Below, piece after piece: positions 55,601 through 63,211 of a stretch of 64,000 nucleotides of DNA (position 1 is the first letter of the stretch; each line of letters starts with the position of its first letter). Source of the stretch: Ructibacterium gallinarum (GTDB lineage Bacteria > Bacillota > Clostridia > Monoglobales > Monoglobaceae); NCBI RefSeq assembly GCF_014982785.1, contig NZ_JADCKB010000018.1:1-64000 (forward strand), given 5' to 3'. The position numbers and the translations under genes are program-made. The notes under the pieces were generated by a model. That model did not search any database, was not told where the DNA came from, and saw only the letters and a program-made list of their open reading frames with translations.

Positions 55601-56977
55601 GAAGAGCGTAAAAGAAAACAAATTACACCAAGGAAGGTGACAGAGCCGTTTTCCCGTGTGGTTTATACCAAATCCATGCGGCAGGAATATACTTTAATCA
55701 TTCCGCAGATGGCGCCTATGCAGTTTGATCTAATGGAAAGCGCTTTTCAAAATGCGGGATACCGTGCGGTGGTTTTACCGGCGGTAGATAAAAAAGCGGT
55801 GGAAACTGGTTTGAAATACATCAATAATGATGCATGCTATCCTACCATTGTGACGCTGGGACAAATTATTAGTGCTTTGCAGTCAGGAAAGTATGATTTA
55901 CAAAAAACTGCAGTTCTGATGTCACAAACGGGTGGTGGTTGCCGTGCCAGCAACTATATCGCATTGCTGCGAAGAGCATTGAAGCAGCTGCATATGGAAC
56001 AGGTGCCAGTGGTTTCCCTCAGTTATGTAGGCCTTGAAAAAAATCCGGGGCTTAAATTCAGTAAGAAGATGGTTATGGGTCTTCTGTTTGCTGTGTTATA
56101 CGGTGACCTTTTTATGAGGTTGACCAATGCGGTACGTCCTTATGAGCAAACAGCCGGCAGTGTGCAGAAGCTGTATCAGCATTGGAATCGTATTGCGCGG
56201 GAAAATGTATTAGACCGCAGTTTCAGCACATTTAAACAGAATGTAAAAAAAATTGTGGATGATTTTGACCGGCTTCCAATAAAAGAAGGTGTGAGAAAGC
56301 CTAAAGTGGGTGTGGTTGGTGAAATTTTGGTGAAATATCATCCCAATGCCAATAACGATATTGTGGGAATTATTGAAAAAGAAGGCGGAGAAGCTGTTGT
56401 TCCGGATTTACTTGATTTCTTCATGTATTGTTTGAAAAACCATGAATTTAATTATGAAAAGCTTGCAGGAACCAAAAAACAGTATTTGCTTTGCCGTACA
56501 GGTATGAATATTATTTATCATTACCGTAAACCTGTTGTTGAAGCGTTGCAACAAAGCAAACGGTTTACTGCGCCAATGCATATTGATAAGATAGCAGAGA
56601 AAGCGGAGGAAATTACTTCTTTGGGAACACAATGTGGTGAAGGTTGGATTCTTACTGGAGAAATGATGGAATTGATTGATAGCGGCGTAGAAAATATTGT
56701 TTGTCTGCAGCCATTTGCTTGTCTGCCCAATCATATTGTAGGCAAGGGGATGATCAAGCCGCTTAGAAAACATAATCCAATGTCAAATATTGTAGCGATT
56801 GATTACGATCCGGGTGCCAGTGAGGTAAATCAGCTGAACAGAATTAAACTTATGATGGCAACAGCGCATAAAAATTTGCAGAAAAAAATAGAAAAAGAAA
56901 ATAAATTTTACGCTCGGGAATTGAATCAAGCCAGCCATGAAAAAAAACAAAGACGGCAGAGTATAGCTTCCTTATAA
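52643..56977 (+). CDS. Large 2-hydroxyacyl-CoA dehydratase activase-like protein
   Basis: ATP-dependent radical enzyme activator/reductase fused to dehydratase-like parts. The first ASKHA ATPase domain begins LGLDVGSTTVKLVLL and has CAGGTGAF; a second begins near residue 316 (LGIDAGSTTTKAAV) with NEACSSGCGSF, whose Cys should hold a [4Fe-4S] cluster. From ~672 a DUF2229-type (HgdB-like) region (GIIGIPRVLNMYENYPFWF, DTACYPAKLVHGH) is followed by a second such region (~1015-1300; NNDACYPTIVTLGQII). Length is 1,444 residues, normal for this group. I chose ATG 52643 (GAGGAGG). The natural substrate is unknown; hydroxyacyl-CoA fermentation is a known family role. Confidence 0.88.
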   Translation: MRLGLDVGSTTVKLVLLNEDNHVIYQRYERHMSNVFDKVSEMLTEFSRHFMGEYQMTITGSGGLSLAKQMQIPFEQEVIACSAAVEKLIPETNVVIELGGEDAKITFYDGTIEQRMNGTCAGGTGAFIDQMALLLNTDAAGLNEAAKHYTTIYPIAARCGVFAKTDIQPLINEGAAAEDLAVSIFQAVVNQTISGLACGRVIKGNVAFLGGPLSFLSELRKRFAQTLHLSEEQVIFPENAQYYVAIGAALLAEKAAPVSVPMLLSRIRNAKQSGGELTKALPALFSSKSEYLNFCNRHAAHSVPKKELSEAKGALFLGIDAGSTTTKAAVTDEAGNLLYTYYSGNEGSPVETTRRFLKEFYEKLPENTYIAYTVTTGYGEELLKAAFHADFGEIETVAHYTAAKAFLPDVDFILDIGGQDMKCIRIKDHAIHSIMLNEACSSGCGSFLETYAKSVNMTVEEFAKQAVSAKYPVDLGTRCTVFMNSKVKQAQKDGASVADIAAGLCYSVIRNALYKVIKLRDTSEAGKNIVVQGGTFLNDAVLRSIEHILDRDVIRPDIAGTMGAYGAALIGIERWNDEIRTGQRENDQPSGILNAGALKTFSMKTQHARCGRCPNNCQLTISQFGDGEKFITGNRCEKGAGGHTAQKNTDNLYQYKYEKLFHYQPLEEKEAKRGIIGIPRVLNMYENYPFWFRFFTELGFRVVLSPPSSKAIYEMGMDTISSDTACYPAKLVHGHVKWLIEHDIKTIFYPSINYEKKEDEKADNHYNCPVVAMYPEVIAGNMDDCMTERGVRLRHPFLPYDNDKRLEERLTEEFSDCGITRTEVHSALEAARKEDREFKEDIAKKADEILERIAKNGGHAVVLAGRPYHLDPEINHGIDQVIASYGFAVLTESSVAHLSHLPRPIRVLDQWMYHSRLYKAADFCGQRNDVDLVQLNSFGCGIDAVTTDEVEELLSARNKLYTVLKIDEGSNLGAVRIRIRSLKAAIEERKRKQITPRKVTEPFSRVVYTKSMRQEYTLIIPQMAPMQFDLMESAFQNAGYRAVVLPAVDKKAVETGLKYINNDACYPTIVTLGQIISALQSGKYDLQKTAVLMSQTGGGCRASNYIALLRRALKQLHMEQVPVVSLSYVGLEKNPGLKFSKKMVMGLLFAVLYGDLFMRLTNAVRPYEQTAGSVQKLYQHWNRIARENVLDRSFSTFKQNVKKIVDDFDRLPIKEGVRKPKVGVVGEILVKYHPNANNDIVGIIEKEGGEAVVPDLLDFFMYCLKNHEFNYEKLAGTKKQYLLCRTGMNIIYHYRKPVVEALQQSKRFTAPMHIDKIAEKAEEITSLGTQCGEGWILTGEMMELIDSGVENIVCLQPFACLPNHIVGKGMIKPLRKHNPMSNIVAIDYDPGASEVNQLNRIKLMMATAHKNLQKKIEKENKFYARELNQASHEKKQRRQSIASL

Positions 56978-56985
56978 GCGAAAGC

Positions 56986-57031
56986 AAACCGGTCCGATTT
57001 GTGTTTTCAACACAAATCGGACTGGTTTTTG
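56986..57031. terminator. Bidirectional rho-independent terminator
   Basis: AAACCGGTCCGATTTGTGTT and its near-perfect complement AACACAAATCGGACTGGTTT surround a TTC loop, with T on one side and A on the other. It ends the activase transcript (plus) and the oxidoreductase transcript (minus). Confidence 0.9.
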
Positions 57032-57035
57032 TATT

Positions 57036-58229
57036 TTAACGGGTCATCCATGCTCCGTTGGTGAAATCTGGAATTGTCACCGGCATGCTTCCGGTAGCAA
57101 TGGAGTTTTCGGTTAAGCAGCCAATGCACATCCATGCTGCGGCGTCGTAAACATCAATGTCCATTGGCTGATTGTTTAACAGCCGGTCAAAGAAATCTCC
57201 AAATATCAGCCAATCCATTCCATCATGTCCGCCCTGTATACCTTCTTTTAAATATTTTTGCCAAATTGGGTGTTCGTATTTTTCACAGTATTTTTCAGCG
57301 TTCCCAAATTGCTCTTTCCAGTTATAATCAAATTCCTCGTCCTGATCGGTCAAAAATATGGAATCGGTTTGTTCCTCGTACATTCCCTTTGTGCCTCTGA
57401 CTGTGAATCCGCGGCTGTAATACCGAGGAAGGCAAGTGTCAAGTGTAAGGGCGATGGTTTCTCCTCCTGCGCATTGAATGGTGGTGCTGACAATGTCGCC
57501 TTGGCGGAAAGAGCGGTTCAATAACTGAGTATCATTTGGTCTTTTTTGGATGACATATTCGTGCAGCCCTGCTGACTTTGATGCGGTGGAAGTTAGGGTA
57601 AGCATTCGATTTCCATGATTGATATTCAAAATTTTGGCAATAGGACCCAATTCATGAGTGGGGTAATTTTCACAGTTGCGTAAAAGATAATTGTCAAGGC
57701 GATAGTGGCGATTTTCCCAACCAAAAGTGATTTCGTGCCGCAGATCATGATGATAACCGCCTGCGCAGTGTACAATTTCGCCCAAAACACTTTTTTGAAC
57801 CATGTTTAAAATCATCAGTTCTCGGCGACCGAAACAACAGTTTTCCATAAACATAAAGGGCGTGTGGGTTTCTTCCCAGGCGCGAACGAGATCCCAGCAC
57901 TGTTGAATAGAATAGGCGTTGCCAACTTCCATTGCTACTGCAATTCCTGCACGCATGGCTTTAATTGCAATGGGAATATGCGTCTGCCAGGAAGTAGAAA
58001 TCAGAACAGCGTCTACAATATTTTTATTCAGTGCTTTTTGATAATCCAAAAATTGTTCTGGCGCTTTTCCTGATTGTTTTTTTACTTCTTCCACGGCTTT
58101 TTCCACCCGATCCTGATAACAGTCGCATACCAGAGTTACTTCCGCTTTACGATTTGCCAGGATAATATCGCGCATCAAGTCAAAGCCTCGGCAGCCTAGA
58201 CCAATGATACCAACTCGAATTTTTTCCAT
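57036..58229 (-). CDS. Gfo/Idh/MocA family oxidoreductase
   Basis: NAD(P)-dependent oxidoreductase of 397 residues, longer than the copy at 5.8 kb and only distantly similar. The Rossmann motif is IRVGIIGLGCRGFDLM (GxGxRG). The usual EKP lysine site is replaced here by AMEVGN near residues 95-101, so activity on typical sugars is uncertain. A conserved HDLRHEITFGWENRHYRL stretch follows. Divergent from an AraC regulator gene, 164 bases away, which may control it. Substrate unknown. Confidence 0.82.
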   Translation of the reverse strand: MEKIRVGIIGLGCRGFDLMRDIILANRKAEVTLVCDCYQDRVEKAVEEVKKQSGKAPEQFLDYQKALNKNIVDAVLISTSWQTHIPIAIKAMRAGIAVAMEVGNAYSIQQCWDLVRAWEETHTPFMFMENCCFGRRELMILNMVQKSVLGEIVHCAGGYHHDLRHEITFGWENRHYRLDNYLLRNCENYPTHELGPIAKILNINHGNRMLTLTSTASKSAGLHEYVIQKRPNDTQLLNRSFRQGDIVSTTIQCAGGETIALTLDTCLPRYYSRGFTVRGTKGMYEEQTDSIFLTDQDEEFDYNWKEQFGNAEKYCEKYEHPIWQKYLKEGIQGGHDGMDWLIFGDFFDRLLNNQPMDIDVYDAAAWMCIGCLTENSIATGSMPVTIPDFTNGAWMTR

Positions 58230-58392
58230 AATATCGATTCCTTTCTTTTAAAAAAATCTTTACAGATTTTATTTTCTATGTTACTATCATTATAGAAGGC
58301 AATCTGGCAAAAAACAATGCAAAAAAAGATAAAATAACGGAAGATACCCTTGTTTTTATATAAAAATGGATACAAATTGGAGGCGGAAAAAG

Positions 58393-59244
58393 ATGCGTGC
58401 CCGTAATAATGATGGTGTTATCCGTATTGCAAAAGTGTATACTGTATTTGAAACGCATTATACCGCTTCTTTTTATTTTGACGGAGAAATGCATCATTTT
58501 TGGGAAATGGTATATGTGATTGACGGAATGATAGGCGTTTCTGGGGATGGAAGTGTTTTTACGCTTCAGCCTGGGGAAATCATTTTCCATAAGCCCATGG
58601 AGTTTCATAAGCTTTGGGCGGTTTCTCATACAGAACCGCGTTTGTTTATTATGTCCTTTGAAGCGAAAGGTGAGGCCATGGAATTATTGGAACATGGGGT
58701 TTTCCGTTTAGATGATTTTCAAAAACAACAAATGCAGTCCCTTTTGGATATGTTTCGTACATGGTCACCAGAAGCGCTGAAAAGGGAAAAACAAGGCAGT
58801 GTGACGCAACCGTGGTTAGGGGAACCTGCAAAATTACAAATGTTTTGTAATATGGCTGAAAATGTTTTACTTTCTTTTTATGCGGACAGAGAAAAAGCGC
58901 TGGTTACACAAACATCTGAGAATGCAGAGCTATACGGCACTTTGGTGCGGGAGATGGAACGGCATAAAGGAGAAAAGTTGACGGTATCTGAGCTGGCAGA
59001 GAAGTGCTGCGTCAGCGAGGCAAACGTAAAAAAACTTTTTATGAAATATGCGGGATGCGGACCGCACACCTATTTTTTAAATATGAAGGTAAGTCAGGCG
59101 GTACAGCTGCTGGCTAAGGGACATCGGGTAGGAGAAATCAGTCAAATGCTGGGATTTGATAATCCTAATTATTTTGGCGTGGTGTTTAAGAGGATTACCG
59201 GATATTCTCCCATACATTATAAGCGTCTTTATTTAAACCGATAA
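58393..59244 (+). CDS. AraC family regulator with cupin-like sensor
   Basis: A 283-residue regulator. The N-terminal cupin part (HHFWEMVYVIDGMIGVSGDG, LQPGEIIFHKPMEFHKLW) should bind a small ligand. The C-terminal AraC domain has LTVSELAEKCCVSEANVKKL and VGEISQMLGFDNPNYFGVVF. I use ATG 58393, 7 bases after TTGGAGGCGG; ATG 58366 has no such site. Divergent from the oxidoreductase, so probably its activator. Confidence 0.87.
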   Translation: MRARNNDGVIRIAKVYTVFETHYTASFYFDGEMHHFWEMVYVIDGMIGVSGDGSVFTLQPGEIIFHKPMEFHKLWAVSHTEPRLFIMSFEAKGEAMELLEHGVFRLDDFQKQQMQSLLDMFRTWSPEALKREKQGSVTQPWLGEPAKLQMFCNMAENVLLSFYADREKALVTQTSENAELYGTLVREMERHKGEKLTVSELAEKCCVSEANVKKLFMKYAGCGPHTYFLNMKVSQAVQLLAKGHRVGEISQMLGFDNPNYFGVVFKRITGYSPIHYKRLYLNR

Positions 59245-59362
59245 CACAGAGAAATAGAAAATAAATTATAAAAATCTGCACCAATTTTTAAAATAGGAAT
59301 ATAGTAAAGTAGATGGATTTTCAGCAGAAACAAAATGAATCTGTGTGAAAGGCGGTGCCGCA

Positions 59363-59539
59363 GTGTGGAATAGAAAAAGATGCGGATGCAGAAAAAACGT
59401 TTGCTGGCCTATTGGGCCGGTGTTGATTGCCTTAGGCCTTGGAATTTTTCTTGCATACATAATCCCTTATTATCTTTTGATTACATTGCTGGGTTGTGCC
59501 TTGATTGTATTAGGGATTCGGTTCCTGATGAAAAAATAA
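59363..59539 (+). CDS. Small two-helix membrane protein
   Basis: A 58-residue protein with a basic, cysteine-containing start (VWNRKRCGCRKN) and two hydrophobic segments (PIGPVLIALGLGIFLAYII and YYLLITLLGCALIVLGIRF). GTG 59363 lies 5 bases after AAAGGCGGTG. It is 28 bases before spoVM and may be co-transcribed. A sporulation link is suggested only by position. Confidence 0.6.
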   Translation: MWNRKRCGCRKNVCWPIGPVLIALGLGIFLAYIIPYYLLITLLGCALIVLGIRFLMKK

Positions 59540-59567
59540 GATTGACAGTCGGAAAGGGGACACGATC

Positions 59568-59654
59568 ATGCAAATCGTTGTTGTTAAAGCTCCTAAAATG
59601 TTGCGCGGTATTTTGCGCATGGTTTTTAAAATGAAAAAACCGGAAACGGTCTAA
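59568..59654 (+). CDS. spoVM: SpoVM, spore morphogenetic peptide
   Basis: A 28-residue amphipathic peptide, MQIVVVKAPKMLRGILRMVF followed by KMKKPETV, matching clostridial SpoVM (compare MKFYTIKLPKFLGGIVRAML of Bacillus). In sporulation SpoVM recognises the convex outer forespore membrane and recruits SpoIVA, the coat basement layer. GGAAAGGGG is 8 bases upstream. A terminator overlaps its 3' end. Confidence 0.85.
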   Translation: MQIVVVKAPKMLRGILRMVFKMKKPETV

Positions 59655-59669
59655 GACGATTCCGGTTTT
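59636..59669 (+). terminator. Terminator overlapping the spoVM 3' end
   Basis: AAAACCGGAA (59636-59645) pairs with TTCCGGTTTT (59660-59669). The first arm is inside the last codons of spoVM. A further hairpin (CAGCATGCA/TGCATGCTG, about 59678-59702) belongs to the phosphatase gene on the other strand. Confidence 0.8.
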
Positions 59670-59704
59670 GTGTACAGTCAGCATGCAAATTTCTGCATGC
59701 TGGC

Positions 59705-60157
59705 TTATTTATTGACTAATTTTTTTAATAATGCCCGACAACCACGGTAAATATCTCTATAAGTTAAATCAAAGTTGCCAGTATACCAGGGATCAGTAAT
59801 ATCGCCGCCTTCGGCAAAATCTAGCAGCTTCCATATTTTCCTGTCTGGATCGCCGCCAGAAATTTTTTTCATGTTTCTTATATTAGCAGAGTCCATCCCA
59901 ATTAAGTAATCATAAACAGCATAATCTGTTGCGGTCATCTGAACGGCACGCTTCCCGGCGGTGGAAATTCCCAAAGAGTCCAGTTTCCTTTTTGTACCGG
60001 GATGAACAGTATTGCCAATTTCCTCTGTACTGGTGGCCGCTGATGCAATATCAAACTGATCTTCAAGCCCTGCTTTTTTAACCATATCTTTTAGTACAAA
60101 TTCGGCCATTGGACTCCTGCATATATTACCGTGGCATACAAATAAAATTTTTATCAT
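59705..60157 (-). CDS. Low-molecular-weight protein-tyrosine phosphatase
   Basis: A 150-residue cytoplasmic phosphatase. The phosphate loop is CHGNICRS (Cys8, Arg14; CX5R) at the N-terminus, and the general-acid Asp is in DPWYTGNF. The family removes phosphate from tyrosine, often of regulatory or capsule proteins. Its ATG overlaps the nitroreductase stop by 4 bases. Confidence 0.92.
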   Translation of the reverse strand: MIKILFVCHGNICRSPMAEFVLKDMVKKAGLEDQFDIASAATSTEEIGNTVHPGTKRKLDSLGISTAGKRAVQMTATDYAVYDYLIGMDSANIRNMKKISGGDPDRKIWKLLDFAEGGDITDPWYTGNFDLTYRDIYRGCRALLKKLVNK

Positions 60158-60660
60158 AATACAGTGACTTTGCTTTCATCGTAAAAGCCCTTTGCAGCAG
60201 GAGTTTCGTCCGCGACGCCAATGACAACTAGAGCAAAGGGAATGGCGGATAACTGAAAGGTATCGCGAAATGCCTGGATTCGTTCTTCCCGGGGATAAAT
60301 ACCGCACCAGCAGGTGCCGTATTCCAACGCAAGGCTTTGAAGCAGAATATTTTCAATTGCCGCTCCACAGTCCTGAGGGAAATAGCCTTCTGCAATGCCT
60401 TCTTGGGCTTCCGGCCGGGCACAGACTAAAATGCCGGCAGATGCCTGTGCCAAATGTTTGGCATAAGGATGCGCCTGAAGCGCTTTCGCCTTGGATTCTT
60501 CGCTTTTGAGTACAATAAATTCCCAAGGACGTGTATTGCATGCGCTGGGAGCCATCATGGCAGCCGTTAAAATTTTTTTCATATGTTCGTCCGGAATAGA
60601 AACTCCTTGTTTGTATTTTCGGATACTACGTCTGTTTTGGATTGCATCGCTAATTTGCAT
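60154..60660 (-). CDS. Nitroreductase family flavoprotein
   Basis: A 168-residue FMN-dependent oxidoreductase with the family start MQISDAIQNRRSIRKYK and a later AAMMAPSACNTRPWEFIVL (FMN contacts). GAAAGGAAAT precedes ATG 60660; upstream in-frame starts to 60687 lack one. Co-transcribed with the phosphatase gene. The physiological substrate is unknown for most of this family. Confidence 0.88.
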   Translation of the reverse strand: MQISDAIQNRRSIRKYKQGVSIPDEHMKKILTAAMMAPSACNTRPWEFIVLKSEESKAKALQAHPYAKHLAQASAGILVCARPEAQEGIAEGYFPQDCGAAIENILLQSLALEYGTCWCGIYPREERIQAFRDTFQLSAIPFALVVIGVADETPAAKGFYDESKVTVL

Positions 60661-60718
60661 ATATTTATTTCCTTTCTTGATATTCAATCATTTCTTCTTT
60701 GCATTTCATAAAGAATAG

Positions 60719-60753
60719 AATGCCCTTGCCAGTGAATGTCGAGCAAGGGCATT
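60719..60753 (-). terminator. Terminator of the alcohol dehydrogenase gene
   Basis: AATGCCCTTGC (60719-60729) pairs with GCAAGGGCATT (60743-60753). Read leftwards on the minus strand it is followed by a T-rich stretch (CTATTCTTT). It lies 19 bases past the dehydrogenase stop. Confidence 0.75.
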
Positions 60754-60771
60754 GGGGTATGAGTGGATATA

Positions 60772-61950
60772 TTAAAAATCAACTTTTGTTCCGTAGTAAG
60801 TGCATTTTAAGAGCTGTGCCATTTCTTTTGGTGTGATGGAACGTGGATTAGAACCAGTGCAGGCGTCGCTGACAGCCAATTCCGCAATCGAATCCAATTT
60901 CTGATTAAATTCTTCCTCATTGATACCAAATTCTTTTAAGGTGTGAGGAATATTCAAATGGGTATTATATTCGTTGATTTTGTCACAAAGAGCGGTCACT
61001 AGCTCATCATCTGTGCCAGACATTCCTACAAAACGAGCAATATCTGCATACCGTTTTTTCGCTGTCTCATTTTTTGCATTATACTGAATGACATAAGGTA
61101 GATAAATCGCGTTTGCGCAGCCATGCGGAATATGACCTGTACTAAATGCGGCACCTGTTTTGTGTGCCATAGAATGGACAATGCCCAACAGTGCATTAGA
61201 AAAAGCCATACCGGCAAGGCACTGAGCGTAGTGCATTTGTTCTCTTGCAGACATATCACCGCTATAGGAGGAAGGAAGATAATCAAACACCATATGTATT
61301 GCTTTCAGTGCAAGCGGATCGGTAAACGGAGAGTTTAGTGTGGATACATATGCTTCAATGGCGTGGGTTAATGCGTCCATTCCGGTATGTGCTGTCAATT
61401 TTTGCGGCATAGTTTCTGCCAGTTCGGGATCTACGATTGCTATATCTGGCGTAATATTAAAATCAGCCAGCGGATATTTAATGCCCTTTGCATAGTCAGT
61501 AATAACAGAAAAAGCGGTAACTTCTGTTGCAGTTCCCGAGGTAGAGGGAATCGCAAGGAACTTCGCTTTTGTACGCAGCTCCGGGAAGGAGAAGGGTTGA
61601 ATAATATCTTCAAAGCTGGTATCTGGATATTCATAAAATACCCACATTGCTTTTGCGGCATCAATAGGAGAACCGCCGCCCATGGAAATGATCCAGTCTG
61701 GTTCAAATTCCCGCATCATAGCTGCGCCTTTCATGACAGTTTCAACTGAAGGATCCGGTTCTACATTTTCAAACAGCTTAACTTCAATTCCTGCTTGCTG
61801 CAGATAAGAAACAGCTTTGTCCAAAAAACCGAAACGTTTCATGGAACCGCCGCCAAGAACGATGACTGCTTTTTTCCCTTTTAAATTCTTTAATTCTTCC
61901 ATGGAACCTTTACCATAATAAATATCTCTGGGAAGTGTAAAACGTGCCAT
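60772..61950 (-). CDS. Iron-containing alcohol dehydrogenase
   Basis: NAD(P)H-dependent, iron-binding alcohol dehydrogenase of the butanol/1,3-propanediol type, likely reducing an aldehyde during fermentation. The 392-residue protein has the nucleotide site GGGSMK and GGGSPIDAAKAMW, and metal ligands in the AHTGMDALTHAIEAY and HSMAHKTGAAFSTGHIPHG segments. GGAGGA precedes the ATG. Regulation by redox state is suggested by a Rex-like site upstream. Confidence 0.9.
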   Translation of the reverse strand: MARFTLPRDIYYGKGSMEELKNLKGKKAVIVLGGGSMKRFGFLDKAVSYLQQAGIEVKLFENVEPDPSVETVMKGAAMMREFEPDWIISMGGGSPIDAAKAMWVFYEYPDTSFEDIIQPFSFPELRTKAKFLAIPSTSGTATEVTAFSVITDYAKGIKYPLADFNITPDIAIVDPELAETMPQKLTAHTGMDALTHAIEAYVSTLNSPFTDPLALKAIHMVFDYLPSSYSGDMSAREQMHYAQCLAGMAFSNALLGIVHSMAHKTGAAFSTGHIPHGCANAIYLPYVIQYNAKNETAKKRYADIARFVGMSGTDDELVTALCDKINEYNTHLNIPHTLKEFGINEEEFNQKLDSIAELAVSDACTGSNPRSITPKEMAQLLKCTYYGTKVDF

Positions 61951-61978
61951 AACAATATCCTCCTTATATTTTGTTTAA

Positions 61979-62035
61979 TTGTTAAAGTTTTGTCAAACTT
62001 CAACTTTATTATACATCAGAAAATATAAGTGTCAA
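61979..62035 (-). promoter_or_regulatory. Promoter and Rex-like operator of the alcohol dehydrogenase gene
   Basis: On the minus strand TTGACA (62035-62030) and TATAAT (62013-62008) are 16 bases apart, near sigma-A consensus. Just downstream, plus-strand TTGTTAA-AGTT-TTGTCAA (61979-61996) matches one half of the Rex consensus TTGTTAANNNNTTAACAA perfectly and the other at 5 of 7. Rex represses fermentation dehydrogenases when NADH is low, so the site makes sense. Confidence 0.65.
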
Positions 62036-62060
62036 GAGTAAAATTCAACATATTTTGCAT

Positions 62061-62744
62061 TTATTTTTGTGCATTATTTATTGTTTCATGAAGATCGATA
62101 CAAGTATAATCAGAAATAACTTTATACGCACCGCTTTCTTTAAAAAAGACAGGGGGAGCGGAAGAAGCCACAGCAATAATCTTGCCAATTCCTGCGCTTT
62201 GTGCTGAACGAATACCAGAAAGCGCATCTTCAAAGACGGTACAGTCCTTGGGAGGAATACCAAGCTTTTGAGCGGCACGCAAGTAAATATCCGGCGCTGG
62301 TTTTCCAGGGAAGCTGCCATCTTCATAGATACAATTTTCTTTTTGAAACCAACGGTTTAAATCAAAAGAACGAAAGTAAAAATCAAGATTTTCACGGTCA
62401 GAAGAAGTGGCAATCGTCATAGGAATGGAGGCCTTGGATAAAGAAGTCAGAAATTCTTCTGCACCGGGAGCGAGATGAAAGTTATCTGGGTCTTTTAAGC
62501 AAAGTTCTCGGTATTTGGCTTCTTTTTCCCCTCCCATTTTAAGAACTTCATGGGGAGTGGGCTGGCGGCCTAGAAGAAAAGTCAGTATTAAGGTATTGTT
62601 TCTTCCAAGCATAGATGTTTGAAATTCGTTTTCGGTAACAGGACGGCCTAACAACTGCTCACCGTAAAGGCGCCAGGCCTGTTGATGTTTTTCTGTATCA
62701 AAAAATAATGTTCCATTAAAATCAAAAATTGCGGCTTTTATCAT
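62061..62744 (-). CDS. HAD superfamily phosphatase/phosphoglucomutase-like protein
   Basis: A 227-residue HAD hydrolase of the beta-phosphoglucomutase/phosphatase group. Asp8 is the nucleophile in AIFDFNGTLF, but the second acidic residue (usually DxD) is Asn10, so turnover may be altered. A cap domain follows, then ATSSDREN and GKPAPDIYLRAAQKL (Lys) and VFEDALSGI (metal Asp). ATG 62744 is 9 bases after AGAAAGG; the frame extends further without one. Substrate unknown. Confidence 0.83.
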   Translation of the reverse strand: MIKAAIFDFNGTLFFDTEKHQQAWRLYGEQLLGRPVTENEFQTSMLGRNNTLILTFLLGRQPTPHEVLKMGGEKEAKYRELCLKDPDNFHLAPGAEEFLTSLSKASIPMTIATSSDRENLDFYFRSFDLNRWFQKENCIYEDGSFPGKPAPDIYLRAAQKLGIPPKDCTVFEDALSGIRSAQSAGIGKIIAVASSAPPVFFKESGAYKVISDYTCIDLHETINNAQK

Positions 62745-62857
62745 TATTTTCATCCTTTCTGTCCAGAAAGACGGGAAGTAAAAAAGCAAAAACGCCGGTT
62801 TCAGAAGAAACCAGCGTATCTTTGACATTTCATGAAATGTGGCGTAAAGAACCAGAA

Positions 62858-63061
62858 TTATTTATCCAGACCATAACGCTTTCTAAATTTATCTACTCTG
62901 CCGCCGGTGTCAACCAGTTTCTGCTTACCGGTGTAGAAAGGGTGACAGGCAGAACAAATTTCGATACGGATGTCTTCTTTGGTAGAACCGGTTTCGATGA
63001 CATTGCCGCAGGCACATTTAATGGTAGTCTGCTTATATTCGGGATGAATTCCCTGCTTCAT
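62858..63061 (-). CDS. rpmE: 50S ribosomal protein L31
   Basis: Ribosomal protein of the large subunit (67 residues), zinc-binding C+ form: Cys16, Cys18, Cys36 and Cys39 (KCACGN, ICSACH) and HPFYTGKQK typical of bL31. AAAGAGGTG precedes the ATG at 63061. The leader contains a stem AAGCCG/CGGCTT (63100-63114) that may attenuate or be the terminator of the upstream phosphofructokinase gene. Confidence 0.95.
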   Translation of the reverse strand: MKQGIHPEYKQTTIKCACGNVIETGSTKEDIRIEICSACHPFYTGKQKLVDTGGRVDKFRKRYGLDK

Positions 63062-63134
63062 TGTTTTCACCTCTTTCGGTATAAAAGTCGGTCATGTAAA
63101 AGCCGTAACGGCTTATTTTTAACAAGCGTCAAAT

Positions 63135-63163
63135 ATTATAGCATAATAAAGTGCAAAATGCAA
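63135..63163 (-). promoter_or_regulatory. rpmE promoter
   Basis: On the minus strand TTGCAT (63163-63158), 17 bases, then TATAAT (63140-63135). The fit to sigma-A consensus is good. Transcription would start near 63128, giving a ~65-base leader. Confidence 0.75.
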
Positions 63164-63211
63164 GTCCTTTTTCTAAATTTTCTTACAGACTATTTTCATT
63201 CAAACAAGGAA

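Noticed and set aside
56408-56773. Minus-strand frames opposite the dehydratase activase
   Set aside because: Antisense shadows without start signals or motifs.
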